64,000 nucleotides of DNA from CAVSMC01 sp963798655. GTDB taxonomy: Bacteria; Pseudomonadota; Gammaproteobacteria; Burkholderiales; Casimicrobiaceae. The DNA lies in assembly GCA_963798655.1 (NCBI GenBank), contig CAWCUH010000003.1, positions 62,001 to 126,000 of the forward strand. The letters are read 5' to 3'. The notes under the pieces are model-generated. The model saw only the letters and a list, made by a program, of their open reading frames with translations. It had not been told where the DNA came from and searched no databases. A program made the position numbers and the translations under genes. How positions within the stretch are numbered: position 1 is the stretch's first letter; every line of letters starts with the position of its first letter. Below, piece by piece: positions 1 through 8,731 of this stretch.

Positions 1-1
1 C

Positions 2-2734
2 GCGGCCTATCTCGAACTGCCCGATGCAATCAACGAGTCGTTGTATCTCGTACGGCGTCTAAACGCGCAGGAGTTGCGCGATGCGATTGTGGGCCCGGCC
101 AAGTACTACTTGCGCCTGCTGCAGCGCAAGGACGACCAGGAACACGCTGTCGCGTCGGACGTCGTCTTTGATGAGTCCGTTGTTCAGCGTTTGGTGCAGG
201 ACGCGGGCAGCATCGCCTGGGATGCCGATCACCTTCCGCTTCTGCAGCATGTTCTCGCCCGCATGTGGCGGGCTGCGTGCGCGCGGGAGAATCTGCAGGC
301 CGGCGACGTTCCCGAACGAGTGAGCGAGCAGGATCTCGAGCACGCAGTCCTGCCGGACGGCGATCGGACGGATGGCTGGCTCGGCGGGCACGAAGCGCTC
401 AACACACTGAGGGCGAGCCTCGAGAACTGGGCGGACTTCACGTACCGCGAGCACTCACAGGAAGAACGAGCGCAGATCGAGATCGTCCTCCGCCACTTGG
501 CGTACAAGGACCCGAACAACGGCATGTATTTCCAGCAGCGCGTCGACGTCGACGATCCGCGGCTTCTGCCGGGCGTGCCGCAGCCGCGCGATCAGCTGCA
601 CAGAATGCTCGATCGCGGATTTCTCGATACCGTCAATTACATGTTCTGGGATGACGAGAATCCGGATCGCGTCACCGTCAAGGTATCGCACGAGGCGTTC
701 ATCCGTGGATGGGACCGTTTTCGCAAAGTGATCGACGCGGAGGCCGATCGCTTCGACGAGTTTGTCGCCGTCTTGCGCAAATGCTCGCAGTGGAAAGTCG
801 AATGCGACGAGAAGTTCCTGCTCGAATCGTCCGAGCAGCAGCGTGTGGACGCCGCAGGGTTGAACGAAATATTTCAGTCGCACGACGAGCGCAAGGACTG
901 GTTCCGGGTACTGCTTCAGTATCGCGACGGAGAGCGCCTTGCGAAGATCGAACCTGATGTCGACGCGTTCCTAGCCGCTTCGCGCGAGCGTCTCGCGAAG
1001 ATCGAGCGCGAAAAGCGCGATGCTGCGGAGCGGGAGCACGCTCTCAAGGAAAAGGCCTTCGAAGCCGAGCGCGAGCGTCAGATGTTGCAGCTGAAAGCGG
1101 ACGCGCAGCAGAAGGAGGATGAGGCGCGAAGGTTGCAAGCGGAAGCGGCTTTCGAACGAGCTCGCGCGGTCGCCACCCGCAATCGCGTCGCAGCCTGGAG
1201 CGCCGCCGGCTCGACGCTCTTCCTTGCGGGCATCGCCGGATTTGCCGTTTTCGTCGAACTCCCCGCCATGCACAGCATCGACAAGTTCGCCGACGCGCGA
1301 TCGAAAGTCGAACGGCGCCAGGCCGGAATCGCGCAGAACGTTCCGGCAACCGAGCGACTTCGCACGTTTGTCGATGCCGCCAGGCTGGTCGACGAGGCAA
1401 AGGCCGGTGAGAGCATCTTGGGCATCAAGACAAATCGCGTTCTGGACTGGTTTGACTGGGTGCCGCCGGTGAAGTCGACGAAAGGCGTGCTCAACAAGAC
1501 GTCGTCGGAACCCGTCGTCGCAGGCACGTTTCGCAACCTGCTCACGACAGCGGTGTGGCCGACGCTCACCGATCCCGTCAAAGTGGGTGACAAAGTAGTC
1601 AAGCCGAAACGCGTCGACGCGCAATGCGGCGGCGCCGCGGCAAACCGTACGGGTAGCTTATTTCTCGGGAAGGAAGCCGACCGCGGCATTTTCGTCCCGG
1701 CGACGGTCGACCGGGACGGCGAGTTGCGACTGTATAGCGCCGCGTGGAAGAACTCGCAGTGCACGGCAACCGCGCTTTCCTACTCCTTGCCGGCGTACCT
1801 CGATCCGGCCCTGCTTTTCGACGCCGACATCAGCCATTTCGCCGTAGCATTGAAGGGAACGACGCAAAGCCCGGACTACGTGAACTTGTACCGGGTCAAC
1901 TGGGAACGCGATCCGAAGGGCGGGATCGCGGCGAATGTACAACTGCTGTCGCTGGTGCCGGACCTCATTGTCACGGAGCTGACGGCAAGCGGCGGGCAAG
2001 CCTCACGCAGCACTCCTGCAGCAACCCTCGTTCGCAACGAGCTGAAAACGGGGCACGATGGTCCCGTGCGGCAGGCGAAGGTTGTTCCGACATGGCCGGC
2101 CTCGGGAGGCAGGGAAGTGTCCGTCGCGGGAAGAGCTTGGCGCCTGTTCTCGGAAGCCGCTGAGCCCATTGCCGCCAGCGACGACTGGTCGGAGCTGAAG
2201 ACGTTCGCTGCCAATTCTGGTTGCGCGCGCCTCGATCCCGCGCTCGAAGCGCAAAAGCCGGCCGGCGCGACGCGCACGATGCTTCAGCACGGCGCTGCCT
2301 GTTTCGACATCCTGCAGGGAGGAGTTGCCTCTCCACCGGACTCGCAACCGTCCGACGTATCGCCGCCAGCGCCCTCGGATCGCCAACCTCTACTCGTGAG
2401 CGTATACGCGGAGCCGCAGCTCGAATCGACGAATACTTTGACAGCGAACCCGCCTACTCCGATTGCCAGTGTGGCATTTGGACTAGCGGCGCCTAGCACG
2501 CACCGCTGGCTTGTCGGCAATCCAGACAGCGCGCACGAAGGATGGATCGCTTTGGACGTTCGAGATGCGCAAGCGGCGCCGTCACCGGCCGCGCTCCTCG
2601 CATCACCGTGGAGCATTCATGCGCTTCGAGCACTCGGCCTCGACGTGCTGAAGGCTTCGGCGGAGACAGGCATCGGCCCGGCGCCCCGTTCCGTTCAGCC
2701 CGCAACTCCTCTGTTGCCGACCGCCTCGCGCTGA
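2..2734 (+). CDS. nSTAND-type NTPase, C-terminal part, membrane anchored (5' end outside window)
   Basis: The reading frame is open to the first base of the window, so about 910 codons are the 3' part of a longer gene. The first 250 visible residues resemble the helical/winged-helix end of an nSTAND1 ATPase: LRDAIVGPA early on, then LLQHVLARMW, then VSHEAFIRGW, which corresponds to the family's hallmark 'xHEALLRxW' segment. A charged coiled coil follows (about 320-390), then one transmembrane helix (about 395-420) and roughly 480 residues of unrecognised, probably extracytoplasmic sequence. The NTP-binding P-loop and any N-terminal effector domain (commonly TIR, caspase or CHAT in this family) lie upstream of the window. 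Family role: large signalling/defence ATPases; the trigger is unknown here. Assignment to nSTAND is fairly secure; function is inference. Confidence 0.75.
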   Translation, partial: AAYLELPDAINESLYLVRRLNAQELRDAIVGPAKYYLRLLQRKDDQEHAVASDVVFDESVVQRLVQDAGSIAWDADHLPLLQHVLARMWRAACARENLQAGDVPERVSEQDLEHAVLPDGDRTDGWLGGHEALNTLRASLENWADFTYREHSQEERAQIEIVLRHLAYKDPNNGMYFQQRVDVDDPRLLPGVPQPRDQLHRMLDRGFLDTVNYMFWDDENPDRVTVKVSHEAFIRGWDRFRKVIDAEADRFDEFVAVLRKCSQWKVECDEKFLLESSEQQRVDAAGLNEIFQSHDERKDWFRVLLQYRDGERLAKIEPDVDAFLAASRERLAKIEREKRDAAEREHALKEKAFEAERERQMLQLKADAQQKEDEARRLQAEAAFERARAVATRNRVAAWSAAGSTLFLAGIAGFAVFVELPAMHSIDKFADARSKVERRQAGIAQNVPATERLRTFVDAARLVDEAKAGESILGIKTNRVLDWFDWVPPVKSTKGVLNKTSSEPVVAGTFRNLLTTAVWPTLTDPVKVGDKVVKPKRVDAQCGGAAANRTGSLFLGKEADRGIFVPATVDRDGELRLYSAAWKNSQCTATALSYSLPAYLDPALLFDADISHFAVALKGTTQSPDYVNLYRVNWERDPKGGIAANVQLLSLVPDLIVTELTASGGQASRSTPAATLVRNELKTGHDGPVRQAKVVPTWPASGGREVSVAGRAWRLFSEAAEPIAASDDWSELKTFAANSGCARLDPALEAQKPAGATRTMLQHGAACFDILQGGVASPPDSQPSDVSPPAPSDRQPLLVSVYAEPQLESTNTLTANPPTPIASVAFGLAAPSTHRWLVGNPDSAHEGWIALDVRDAQAAPSPAALLASPWSIHALRALGLDVLKASAETGIGPAPRSVQPATPLLPTASR

Positions 2735-2919
2735 TCGAAGTCGAATCCTAACGGCTCGCTTCGCAGCGGGTCTGCTGAAGTTCTTGCGCCTTGCAGCGCA
2801 TGCCGGCGTCCGGCAGACGATCCTCGCGCATGACGCGACGCGACGATTCGACGGCGCATCGGATACCATCGGACATCGCGGCGTGTCGCCGCTCGTGCAT
2901 CCTGCCAGGAAGTCTTCCG

Positions 2920-3798
2920 ATGCTTCCCCGTGAACGTGTTCCTTACAGCCCCATCGTCGAGCGGGCGCCGCTCAAGCTGCCCGGCGGCGCACGGGTGGCG
3001 GTATGGACGATCGTCAACCTTGAAGTGTGGGACATCGCGCGGGCGATGGCGCGGCAGGTTCTGCCCGCACCGACGGGCCAGGTGCTGCTGCCCGACGTGC
3101 CGAACTGGAGCTGGCACGAGTACGGGATGCGCGTCGGCTTCTGGCGCTTCAAGGCGCTCTACGATCGACTCGGCTTGCGGCCGACGCTGTCGATCAATGC
3201 GCGCGTCTGCCTCGACTATCCGCAGGTCGCCGCGGCATGCCGCGATGCCGGATGGGAGTTCATGGGGCATGCGTTCGAGCAGATGCCGATCCACAAGGTC
3301 GAGGACCAGGCCGCCATGATCGCGCGCTCGATGGACACGCTCGAGCGGTTCACCGGCAAGCGCCCGGTCGGATGGCTGGGTCCCGGCCTCACCGAGACGT
3401 ACGAAACGCCCGAGCTGCTCGTTGCCGCAGGCGTCAAGTACATCGGCGACTGGGTGTACGACGACGAGCCGACGACGATCTCCACCGCGAACGGACCGCT
3501 GCTGACATTGCCGTATACCGTCGAGCTGAACGACATCACGATGATGATCGTCCAGCATCACGAGTCGCCGTACTTCCTGCAGCGCTGCATCGACGCGTTC
3601 GACCGGCTGCATTCGGAAGGCGCGCAGCGCGCGAAGGTAATGGCGATCGCGATCCATCCGTACATCAGCGGGCAGCCTCACCGCATCAAGTACCTCGAGG
3701 CCGTCTACGACTACGTCAACGGCAAGGACGGCGTCCTCCACTGGAACGGCGAGGACCTCCTCGCCTGGTACCGCGCGCAGCAGGCAGACGCCGGCTGA
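2920..3798 (+). CDS. polysaccharide deacetylase (NodB/PuuE-like) family hydrolase
   Basis: A 292-residue protein of the polysaccharide-deacetylase superfamily, in the subgroup related to PuuE-type allantoinases. Members hydrolyse C-N bonds on a metal-assisted NodB-fold barrel. Features seen: VAVWTIVNLEVWD near the N-terminus, GWEFMGHAFEQMP in the middle, GWLGPGLTETYETPELL, and IAIHPYISGQPHR near the C-terminus, which is the usual histidine-bearing segment of these enzymes. The start at 2920 is chosen over an earlier in-frame codon at 2791 because AGGAAG lies about eight bases upstream and the conserved sequence begins just after it. The neighbouring M20 amidohydrolase and purine-deaminase-like genes suggest action on a ureide or cyclic amide rather than on chitin or peptidoglycan; that is inference. 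Confidence 0.85.
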   Translation: MLPRERVPYSPIVERAPLKLPGGARVAVWTIVNLEVWDIARAMARQVLPAPTGQVLLPDVPNWSWHEYGMRVGFWRFKALYDRLGLRPTLSINARVCLDYPQVAAACRDAGWEFMGHAFEQMPIHKVEDQAAMIARSMDTLERFTGKRPVGWLGPGLTETYETPELLVAAGVKYIGDWVYDDEPTTISTANGPLLTLPYTVELNDITMMIVQHHESPYFLQRCIDAFDRLHSEGAQRAKVMAIAIHPYISGQPHRIKYLEAVYDYVNGKDGVLHWNGEDLLAWYRAQQADAG

Positions 3799-3816
3799 GA
3801 CGCGCGGCGGCGAGGC

Positions 3817-4551
3817 TTACCGGGCGGCTGCAACGAGGGCCGCCAGCCGGTGCTTCTGACGCCCGGCGGCATCGAAGTTCTCGGGTGCGAGCCACCGCTC
3901 GTAGGCGTCGCGCAGCCGTGCCCAATCGCGGTCGACGATCGAATACCACGCGGTATCGCGGCTGCGTCCCTTGTACACGACCGCCTGCCGGAAGACGCCC
4001 TCGAACGTGAAGCCGTACCGAAGCGCCGCCGCGCGCGACGGGGCGTTGAGATCGTCGCATTTCCATTCGAAGCGGCGGTAGCCCAGCTCGTCGAAGACGC
4101 GGCGCATGAAGAGGTAGAGCGCCTCGGTGCCCGCCGTCGTGTTCTGCAGCCTGCGCGAATACGCGATCGAGCCGATTTCGATGACGCCGTTCGCGCGATC
4201 GATGCGCATCAGCGCCGCCGTGCCGACCGCATCGCCGGTCGAGGCGTCGACGATCGCGTGGTGCAGGGGATCGTCGCTTTTCGCGATCCGCTCGACATGG
4301 CGCTCGAACGCGACGGCGTCGGCGAACGGTCCGGCGGTGAGGTATGTCCAGTCGCGCTGGTCGGGCGATTCGTCATAGGCGCGCCAGAGCTGCGCCGCAT
4401 GCTCGTGCCTCACCGGTTCGATGCGACACCATCGACCGTGCATCGGCGTTCTCGCCGGCGGCTCGCGCTCGCGCCAGCCGGGAAGGGCGGGCCCGAGCGG
4501 TTGCCCGAACTCGTTGGTCCGCTGTTCGGATTGCGCGTCGCCTGCGGCCAT
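3817..4551 (-). CDS. GNAT family N-acetyltransferase (RimJ/RimL type)
   Basis: A 244-residue GNAT protein. The core is visible as VGTAALMRID, then the beta-strand IEIGSIAYSRRLQNTTAGTEA that leads into the acetyl-CoA pyrophosphate loop, and the C-terminal RFEWKCDDLNAPSRAAALRYGFTFEG block typical of the RimJ/RimL and 'acetyltransf_3' subgroup. It transfers an acetyl group from acetyl-CoA to an amine of a small molecule or protein; the substrate is unknown. The ATG at 4551 sits two bases after the stop of the upstream M20 hydrolase, so the two are almost certainly co-transcribed and translationally coupled. Longer in-frame N-termini exist but are Arg-rich shadow sequence inside the neighbouring gene. 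Confidence 0.88.
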   Translation of the reverse strand: MAAGDAQSEQRTNEFGQPLGPALPGWREREPPARTPMHGRWCRIEPVRHEHAAQLWRAYDESPDQRDWTYLTAGPFADAVAFERHVERIAKSDDPLHHAIVDASTGDAVGTAALMRIDRANGVIEIGSIAYSRRLQNTTAGTEALYLFMRRVFDELGYRRFEWKCDDLNAPSRAAALRYGFTFEGVFRQAVVYKGRSRDTAWYSIVDRDWARLRDAYERWLAPENFDAAGRQKHRLAALVAAAR

Positions 4552-4553
4552 CG

Positions 4554-5798
4554 CTAGGCGTTCGCGAGCGCGACCAGCGTATCGACGAGCACGCGCGCGC
4601 CCGTGGCGAGCTCCTCGGGCTTCGCCGATTCGCGCGGGCTGTGACTGATGCCGCCCGCGCACGGCACGAAGATCATGCCGGTCGGGCACACGCGGTGGAG
4701 GAAGCGCGCGTCGTGGCCGGCGGCGGAATGGATGTCCATGGCCGGGATGCCGAGCGAGCGCGCTGTGTCGCGTATGAGCCGCGTCATCGCATCGGGGAAA
4801 TGCAGCGACATCGCCGTCGTCAGCTCGACGACCTCGGCGCTGCACGGCGGCGCATGCTTCGTGCAGATCCCGGCAATGCAGTCGCCGAGGCGCGTCAGGA
4901 TGTCGGAGTCGACGTGGCGCAAGTCGATCGAGAACACGACCTCGGAAGGCACCACCGAAGGCGCGTTCGGCATGACGTCGAGCCTGCCCACCGTGAAGCG
5001 AACCACGTCGTGCTCGTCGTGCATTACCGCGGCGAGCGCCTGGATGATGCGCATCGCGGCGAGCAGCGCATCCTTGCGCTCGCGGCGCGTCGACGTGCCG
5101 GCATGCGCTTCCTCGCCGCGCACCGTGACGCGAAACGTTCGCTTGCCCTGAATGCCGGTGACCACGCCGACCGGATAGCCTTCGCGCTCGAGAATCGGTC
5201 CCTGCTCGATGTGCGCCTCGACGTAGGCCGCGATCGGACGTCCGAGCGGCTGCTGCGCGAGCCCGGGAAACCCGGCGTGCAGCTCGGCGAGGCCCTCGCG
5301 CATGGCGAGGCCGCCGGCGTCTCGAATCGCGAGCATGCGCTCGAGCGGCATCGCCCCGGTAAACGTCGCGGAGCCGGTCATGCCGGGGACGAAGCGCGAT
5401 CCCTCCTCGTTCATCCAGGCGACGATCTCGATCGAGCGGCGCACGCGGGTGCCCGATTCGACGATTGCCTGGACGGCTTCGAGCGCCGCCAGCACGCCGT
5501 AAACGCCGTCGAATTTGCCGCCGGTGGGCTGACTGTCGAGATGCGATCCCGACAGCACGGGAGCGGCGTCGGGTTGCTCGCCGGCGAGGCGCAGGAACAG
5601 GTTGCCCGCGGCATCGGTCGATGCGTCAAGCCCGAGCGCTCGTGCCCAGTCGATGACTTCGTTCCAGGCGGCGCGCTCCGCGGCCGACAGCGCTTGCCGA
5701 TCGACGCCGCCGTCGGCTCGCGCGCCATGCCGGGCGAGCGCCATGTGCCGTTGCCACAGCCGGTCGGCGTCGATTCGGGATGCGGGCGTCGCGCTCAT
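4554..5798 (-). CDS. M20 family Zn-dependent amidohydrolase (N-carbamoyl amino acid hydrolase / allantoate amidohydrolase type)
   Basis: A 414-residue protein of normal length for the hydantoinase/carbamoylase (AmaB, HyuC, AllC) branch of M20 peptidases. Metal-site motifs are intact: GSHLDSQPTGGKFDG supplies the first His and the bridging Asp, WMNEEGSRF the Glu pair, and AGHDARFL near the C-terminus another ligand. The middle dimerisation (lid) domain has the usual REEAHAGTS segment. Family members hydrolyse N-carbamoyl amino acids, beta-ureido acids or allantoate with release of ammonia and CO2. In this cluster it is a good candidate for opening or trimming a ureido intermediate. It lies in a minus-strand group with the hydrolase, aminotransferase and SDR upstream and the GNAT downstream. 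Confidence 0.92.
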   Translation of the reverse strand: MSATPASRIDADRLWQRHMALARHGARADGGVDRQALSAAERAAWNEVIDWARALGLDASTDAAGNLFLRLAGEQPDAAPVLSGSHLDSQPTGGKFDGVYGVLAALEAVQAIVESGTRVRRSIEIVAWMNEEGSRFVPGMTGSATFTGAMPLERMLAIRDAGGLAMREGLAELHAGFPGLAQQPLGRPIAAYVEAHIEQGPILEREGYPVGVVTGIQGKRTFRVTVRGEEAHAGTSTRRERKDALLAAMRIIQALAAVMHDEHDVVRFTVGRLDVMPNAPSVVPSEVVFSIDLRHVDSDILTRLGDCIAGICTKHAPPCSAEVVELTTAMSLHFPDAMTRLIRDTARSLGIPAMDIHSAAGHDARFLHRVCPTGMIFVPCAGGISHSPRESAKPEELATGARVLVDTLVALANA

Positions 5799-5819
5799 CG
5801 CTCGCGCGCGTTCACTGCG

Positions 5820-6702
5820 CTACGACGTCTTCATGATCTGCGCCGGCGTCGCGCGCGGATCACGCTCGGTCCATCGACCCGCTTCGGCGAGCGCGATGAA
5901 ATCGTCGACGAAGCGGTTGAAACGCTCCGGCTCCTCGAGATTGGTCGTGTGCCCTGTCTTCGGCAGAACGAGCAGGCCGCAGGCGGGGATCACCTTCTTC
6001 AGGAAAATGCCGGGCTGCAGGCAGTGGTCGTCCTCGTCGCCGACGACGACCAGCGTAGGGACGCGCATCGCGCGCAAGCGCTCTTCGAGATCGTAGAGCG
6101 ACGGACGGCGCATCTGCACGCCGCGCATCGTGTTGGCCGAGCCGCGCGCCGAGTGCTCGCCGAGCTGCGTCGCGAATTCGCGCCAGCCGCGCGGATCCTT
6201 GTTCTGGAACTGCACTCTCGACGCGCCGAGCGAATACGTCTTCGCGAACTGCTCGCTGCCCTGCGTTTCGAACTGTCGTGCGACGTCCGCCGACACGTCG
6301 CGGAAGTACGCCTCGTACTGCTTCTCGGCGCCGTAGCCTGCCCCGGCGACGACGATCGACCGCGCGCGCTGCGGCACGTCGAGGCCGAAGTGCAGCGCGG
6401 CGAAGCCGCCCATCGACAAGCCGACGACGTGCGCGCGATCGATGCCCGCCGCGTCCATCACCGCAACGATGTCCTCCACGGCGCGCGGCTGCGAGTACGC
6501 TGCGACGGCTGTCCGGCACGTCGGACGGCGGATAGCCGCGCGCCCCGAACGTCACGCAGCGGTGGCGCCGCGCGAAATGGCGCATCTGCGGCTCCCAGCT
6601 GCGGTGATCGCCGCCGAATTCGTGCACGAACACGATCGGCGTGCCGCTTCCCGCCTCTTCGAAGTAGAGCCGAACTCCGTCGTCGGTTTGCGCGTAAGCC
6701 AC
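5820..6702 (-). CDS. alpha/beta hydrolase, interrupted by one frameshift
   Basis: Two overlapping frames together give a complete alpha/beta hydrolase of about 293 residues. The N-terminal part (from ATG 6702) carries IVFVHEFGGDHRSW, the oxyanion-side motif, and ARGYPPSDVPDS. The C-terminal part has GLSMGGFAALHFG with the nucleophile Ser, VVVGDEDDHCLQPG with the acid, and PKTGHTTNLEEP with the catalytic His. The frames join near 6507, where dropping one C gives a smooth DVPDS-VAAYSQ transition. The total length is 3n+1. Because both halves retain all catalytic residues, a sequence error is more likely than decay. Family reactions include ester hydrolysis, lactone opening and C-C cleavage; the substrate is unknown, probably an intermediate of the neighbouring catabolic genes. 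Confidence 0.8.
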
Positions 6703-6714
6703 GTGCCGCCTCCG

Positions 6715-7848
6715 TTAGAACAGCGGTCCGACGTCGCGCAGACCGCGAGCGCGCTCCACCATGTCGGGCAGGTTGGCGCAGAACGCATCGGCCCAGGGCT
6801 CGGGCACGGTCGTCGCCACCTTGACGAACCGATGCCCGAATTTCGGCGTGTGATACGTGCCTTGCCGGATCATGATGCCTTTCGAATGATAGGCCGCGCA
6901 CAGCGCTTCCGGCGTGATGCCGGCGTCGATGCATTCGACCACGAGGAAGTTCGCCTGCGACGGATAGACGGCGACGTGAAGTCCGGGCACGCCGGCGACC
7001 GCCTTGTGAATCTCGGCCTGGTTGCGCCGCTGACGCCGGTTCACCTGCGGCATCCACTCGCGCTTCACCTTCAGTCCCGCGATCGCCGCGCGTTGCGATA
7101 CCACGTTCGAGCCGAGGTTGTTCGGCGGCGCCGCCGCGATGCGCTCGATCACGTCGGCCGATGCGACGAGCGCGCCGACGCGCAGACCGGCAAGTCCGAG
7201 CCACTTGGAGAAGCTGTAGATGGTGATCGTCCGCTCCGGATAGAAGCGCGCGGCGAGCGTATGCGAATCGGCGAAGTCCCGATACGTGCAGTCGTGGACG
7301 AAATACGCGCCGACGCGCCGCGCGATGGCCGCGAACGCCTCGATCTCGGCCGCGGTGTAGCAGACACCGAGCGGGTTGTTCGGGTCGACGAGATAGACGA
7401 TGCGCGTGCGCTCGTCGACGGCCGCCTGCAGCCGCGCCGGCGACAGCCGCCAGTCGTGCTCGCGTCCGTAGATCGGGATCTCGATCACCTGCGCGCCCGA
7501 CGCCTTGGCGAAATGCATCGGCCATTTCCAGCCGGGATCGGTCGTGACGAACGTGCCGCCGGGCTCGCTGCACGCGTGACAGGCGATGTAGAGCGCCTCC
7601 ACGGCGCCGTCGGTGACGAGCACCGATGCATCGGTCAAGCCGAGGTCGGCACGGATCAGCTCGCGAAGCTCTTCCATGCCCGCCGGGGGCGCGTACGCGT
7701 GGAATTCCTCGGCGTCGATCGAATCGAGCATCGCCTGCCGCACGGCGGGATGCACGGGGAAGTGGTTGGTGTTCTGGCCGAGCCACATCAGCCCCGGCGT
7801 GTTGAACAGCCGGTCGAAATGCCGATTGCGGATCTCGAACGGCTTCAC
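6715..7848 (-). CDS. PLP-dependent aminotransferase, class I/II fold
   Basis: A 377-residue fold-type I aminotransferase related to histidinol-phosphate and aspartate aminotransferases. The PLP-binding lysine lies in SFSKWLGLAGLRVG. Other conserved elements are YLVDPNNPLGVCY (the N-P-x-x-P-like strand, here with Leu in place of the second Pro) and the acidic FVHDCTYRDFA segment, whose Asp contacts the pyridine nitrogen. It would exchange an amino group between a substrate amine and a 2-oxo acid. Its 3' end is 12 bases from the alpha/beta hydrolase start, and its ATG overlaps the end of the upstream SDR gene by four bases, so it sits inside a tight minus-strand operon of catabolic genes. Confidence 0.9.
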   Translation of the reverse strand: MKPFEIRNRHFDRLFNTPGLMWLGQNTNHFPVHPAVRQAMLDSIDAEEFHAYAPPAGMEELRELIRADLGLTDASVLVTDGAVEALYIACHACSEPGGTFVTTDPGWKWPMHFAKASGAQVIEIPIYGREHDWRLSPARLQAAVDERTRIVYLVDPNNPLGVCYTAAEIEAFAAIARRVGAYFVHDCTYRDFADSHTLAARFYPERTITIYSFSKWLGLAGLRVGALVASADVIERIAAAPPNNLGSNVVSQRAAIAGLKVKREWMPQVNRRQRRNQAEIHKAVAGVPGLHVAVYPSQANFLVVECIDAGITPEALCAAYHSKGIMIRQGTYHTPKFGHRFVKVATTVPEPWADAFCANLPDMVERARGLRDVGPLF

Positions 7849-8648
7849 GTGCGCACGCTCCGTTCCTTGATGATCGAGCCGCGCGCGGCAATGCCGCCGT
7901 CGATGGTGACGATCGCGCCGGTGATGTAGCCGGCGCGGGGCGAGGCGAGGAACACCATCAGGTCGGCCACTTCATCCGGGCTCGCCGGCCGGCCGCCGGG
8001 ATACTTCTCGCGCAGTTCCTCCCAGCGGCTCTCGTCGCCGTACCAGTCGAGCGCGCGACGCTTGTTGATCTTCACCATGCGCTCGGTCTCGACCGGCCCC
8101 GGATTGACGCCGACCACGCGCACGCCGAAGTCGAGGCTTTGTCCGCCGAGCGCCTTGGTGAACGCCATCAACGCGGCGTTGGCGGTGCTGCCGGCGATGT
8201 AGTTGGCGTCCCAGTTCTCGCCGGAGTTGCCGATGTCGTTGATGATGACGCCCGAGCCGCGCGCCTTCATTGCCGCATAGATTTCGCGCGTGAGCAGGAT
8301 GTAGCCGAAGAGCTTGACGTCGTAGCCGCGACGCCAGTCCTCCTCGCTCAACGACTCGATCGGTCCGGACGGTATCTCGCCGGCGTTGTTGATCAGGATG
8401 TCGACGTCGCGCCAGCGGCGCGCGAGATCGACGACGTTCTCGCTGCGGCCGAGGTCGGTCGCGTGCACCTGCACGTCAACATCGTGGCGTTTGCGGATCT
8501 CGTCGCGCGCGCTCGCGAGCGCGTCGCCCGATCGCGCCGTCAGGCAGAGGTCGCAACCTTCCGCCGCGAACGCGCGTGCGGCCGCGAGCCCGATGCCCTT
8601 CGACGCGCCGGTGATGAGCACCGTCTTGCCCTGAAGCTGCAGTTCCAC
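7845..8648 (-). CDS. SDR family oxidoreductase with atypical active site
   Basis: A 267-residue short-chain dehydrogenase/reductase. The cofactor motif TGASKGIG and the NNAG motif (as INNAGEIP) are standard, and the C-terminal YITGAIVTIDGGI is the usual classical-SDR ending. The active-site segment reads DIGNSGENWDANYIAGS: the Tyr is present, but the residue four positions later is Ser, not the Lys of YxxxK, and the Ser of the triad is displaced. It may still act as an NAD(P)(H) oxidoreductase with an altered mechanism. It is the first gene of the minus-strand operon and is divergent from the GntR regulator, with palindromic sites in between. Confidence 0.88.
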   Translation of the reverse strand: MELQLQGKTVLITGASKGIGLAAARAFAAEGCDLCLTARSGDALASARDEIRKRHDVDVQVHATDLGRSENVVDLARRWRDVDILINNAGEIPSGPIESLSEEDWRRGYDVKLFGYILLTREIYAAMKARGSGVIINDIGNSGENWDANYIAGSTANAALMAFTKALGGQSLDFGVRVVGVNPGPVETERMVKINKRRALDWYGDESRWEELREKYPGGRPASPDEVADLMVFLASPRAGYITGAIVTIDGGIAARGSIIKERSVRT

Positions 8649-8665
8649 GTCGACCCCGCGGCGCG

Positions 8666-8697
8666 CTGTATACAGTGGCGATTGTTACGCATACAAT
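8666..8697. promoter_or_regulatory. candidate GntR (FCD-type) operator pair in divergent promoter
   Basis: The 83-base gap between the SDR (minus) and GntR (plus) genes contains a perfect 10-bp palindrome CTGTATACAG (8666-8675) and, six bases on, the interrupted repeat ATTGT-N7-ACAAT (8681-8697). TNGT...ACNA dyads of this kind are typical targets of FadR/VanR-type GntR proteins. Minus-strand TTGTAT (8696-8691) and TATACA-like sequence overlap the dyads, as expected for an autoregulated divergent promoter. No binding data; assignment is by sequence and position. Confidence 0.5.
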
Positions 8698-8731
8698 TCG
8701 CCGCTGTCAAACGTCGCCGGAAGCGAGCTGC

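Noticed and set aside
4344..7929. Long plus-strand frames opposite the M20, hydrolase and aminotransferase genes
   Set aside because: Arg/His-rich antisense shadow; the minus strand carries full catalytic motifs for all three enzymes.
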